In this document: one piece after another, positions 5,057-5,108 of the stretch
Layout: every line of letters starts with the position of its first letter
Position numbering within the stretch: the stretch's first letter is position 1
From: Actinomycetota bacterium
Lineage (GTDB): Bacteria > Actinomycetota > Thermoleophilia > Gaiellales > F1-60-MAGs149
Direction of reading: 5' to 3'
DNA: 5,108 bases
Assembly (NCBI GenBank): GCA_947481755.1
Contig: CANKHS010000104.1
Span: 1 to 5,108 of the forward strand
Translations under genes and position numbers: made by a program
Notes under the pieces: generated by a model
Database searches by the model: none
Told to the model about the DNA's origin: nothing
The model's input: only the letters and a program-made list of their open reading frames with translations

Positions 5057-5108
5057 ATGGATCGCCTAGTCATTGTTGGAATCTTCGTTGTCGTGCTCGT
5101 GGTTGCCG
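5057..5108 (+). CDS. Start of a membrane-anchored protein, possibly thioredoxin-like (runs off the right edge)
   Basis: An ATG 12 bases after the DUF4395 stop opens MDRLVIVGIFVVVLVVA, 17 residues that look like an N-terminal membrane anchor or signal-anchor. The gene runs off the window, so no domain is visible. Its tight spacing implies co-transcription with the DUF4395 gene. In actinobacteria such anchored proteins next to DUF4395 are often thioredoxin-fold proteins; that is a guess from context only. No clear ribosome binding site is seen, which weakens the start call. Confidence 0.5.
   Translation, partial: MDRLVIVGIFVVVLVVA

Overview
The window looks like a chromosomal stretch from a moderately high-GC actinobacterium. 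The main reasons are an isocitrate lyase that is close to the mycobacterial Icl1 type over its whole length, including the active-site numbering and the C-terminal STEExQFH ending, and several genes with no Shine-Dalgarno sequence but a TANNNT -10 hexamer just before the ATG, a layout common in actinobacteria with many leaderless mRNAs. No rRNA, tRNA, CRISPR array, insertion sequence or phage gene is visible. The exact class cannot be fixed from this sequence alone.

Layout from left to right. Positions 1-571 (minus strand) carry the N-terminal 190 residues of a LysR-type regulator whose C-terminus lies off the left edge. A 123-bp divergent intergenic region holds a perfect TATAAT for the regulator, two inverted repeats and a strong GGAGG ribosome binding site for the next gene. 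Positions 695-1984 (plus) encode isocitrate lyase, the first enzyme of the glyoxylate shunt. It is followed by an 18-bp perfect hairpin and then a textbook intrinsic terminator. Positions 2127-3128 (plus) encode a sugar-phosphate nucleotidyltransferase with a left-handed beta-helix tail, probably on its own leaderless promoter. A 203-bp convergent gap follows, containing a 42-bp perfect palindrome (3233-3274). Positions 3332-4501 (minus) encode a penicillin-binding-protein-like serine hydrolase most similar to the 6-aminohexanoate-dimer hydrolase (NylB) group. A 69-bp divergent gap separates it from a DUF4395 membrane protein with two CxxC pairs (4571-5044, plus). Twelve bases later starts a membrane-anchored protein (5057 onwards) that runs off the right edge.

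Functional reading. The regulator and aceA are divergent and share a control region, so local control of the glyoxylate shunt is the obvious hypothesis. The nucleotidyltransferase (activated sugars for cell-surface polymers) and the hydrolase look like independent single-gene units. DUF4395 and the following anchored protein look like one operon, possibly a thiol-redox pair. I do not see a convincing new multi-gene system. The most unusual element is the 42-bp palindrome between the convergent genes, followed by the repeated leaderless promoter geometry.
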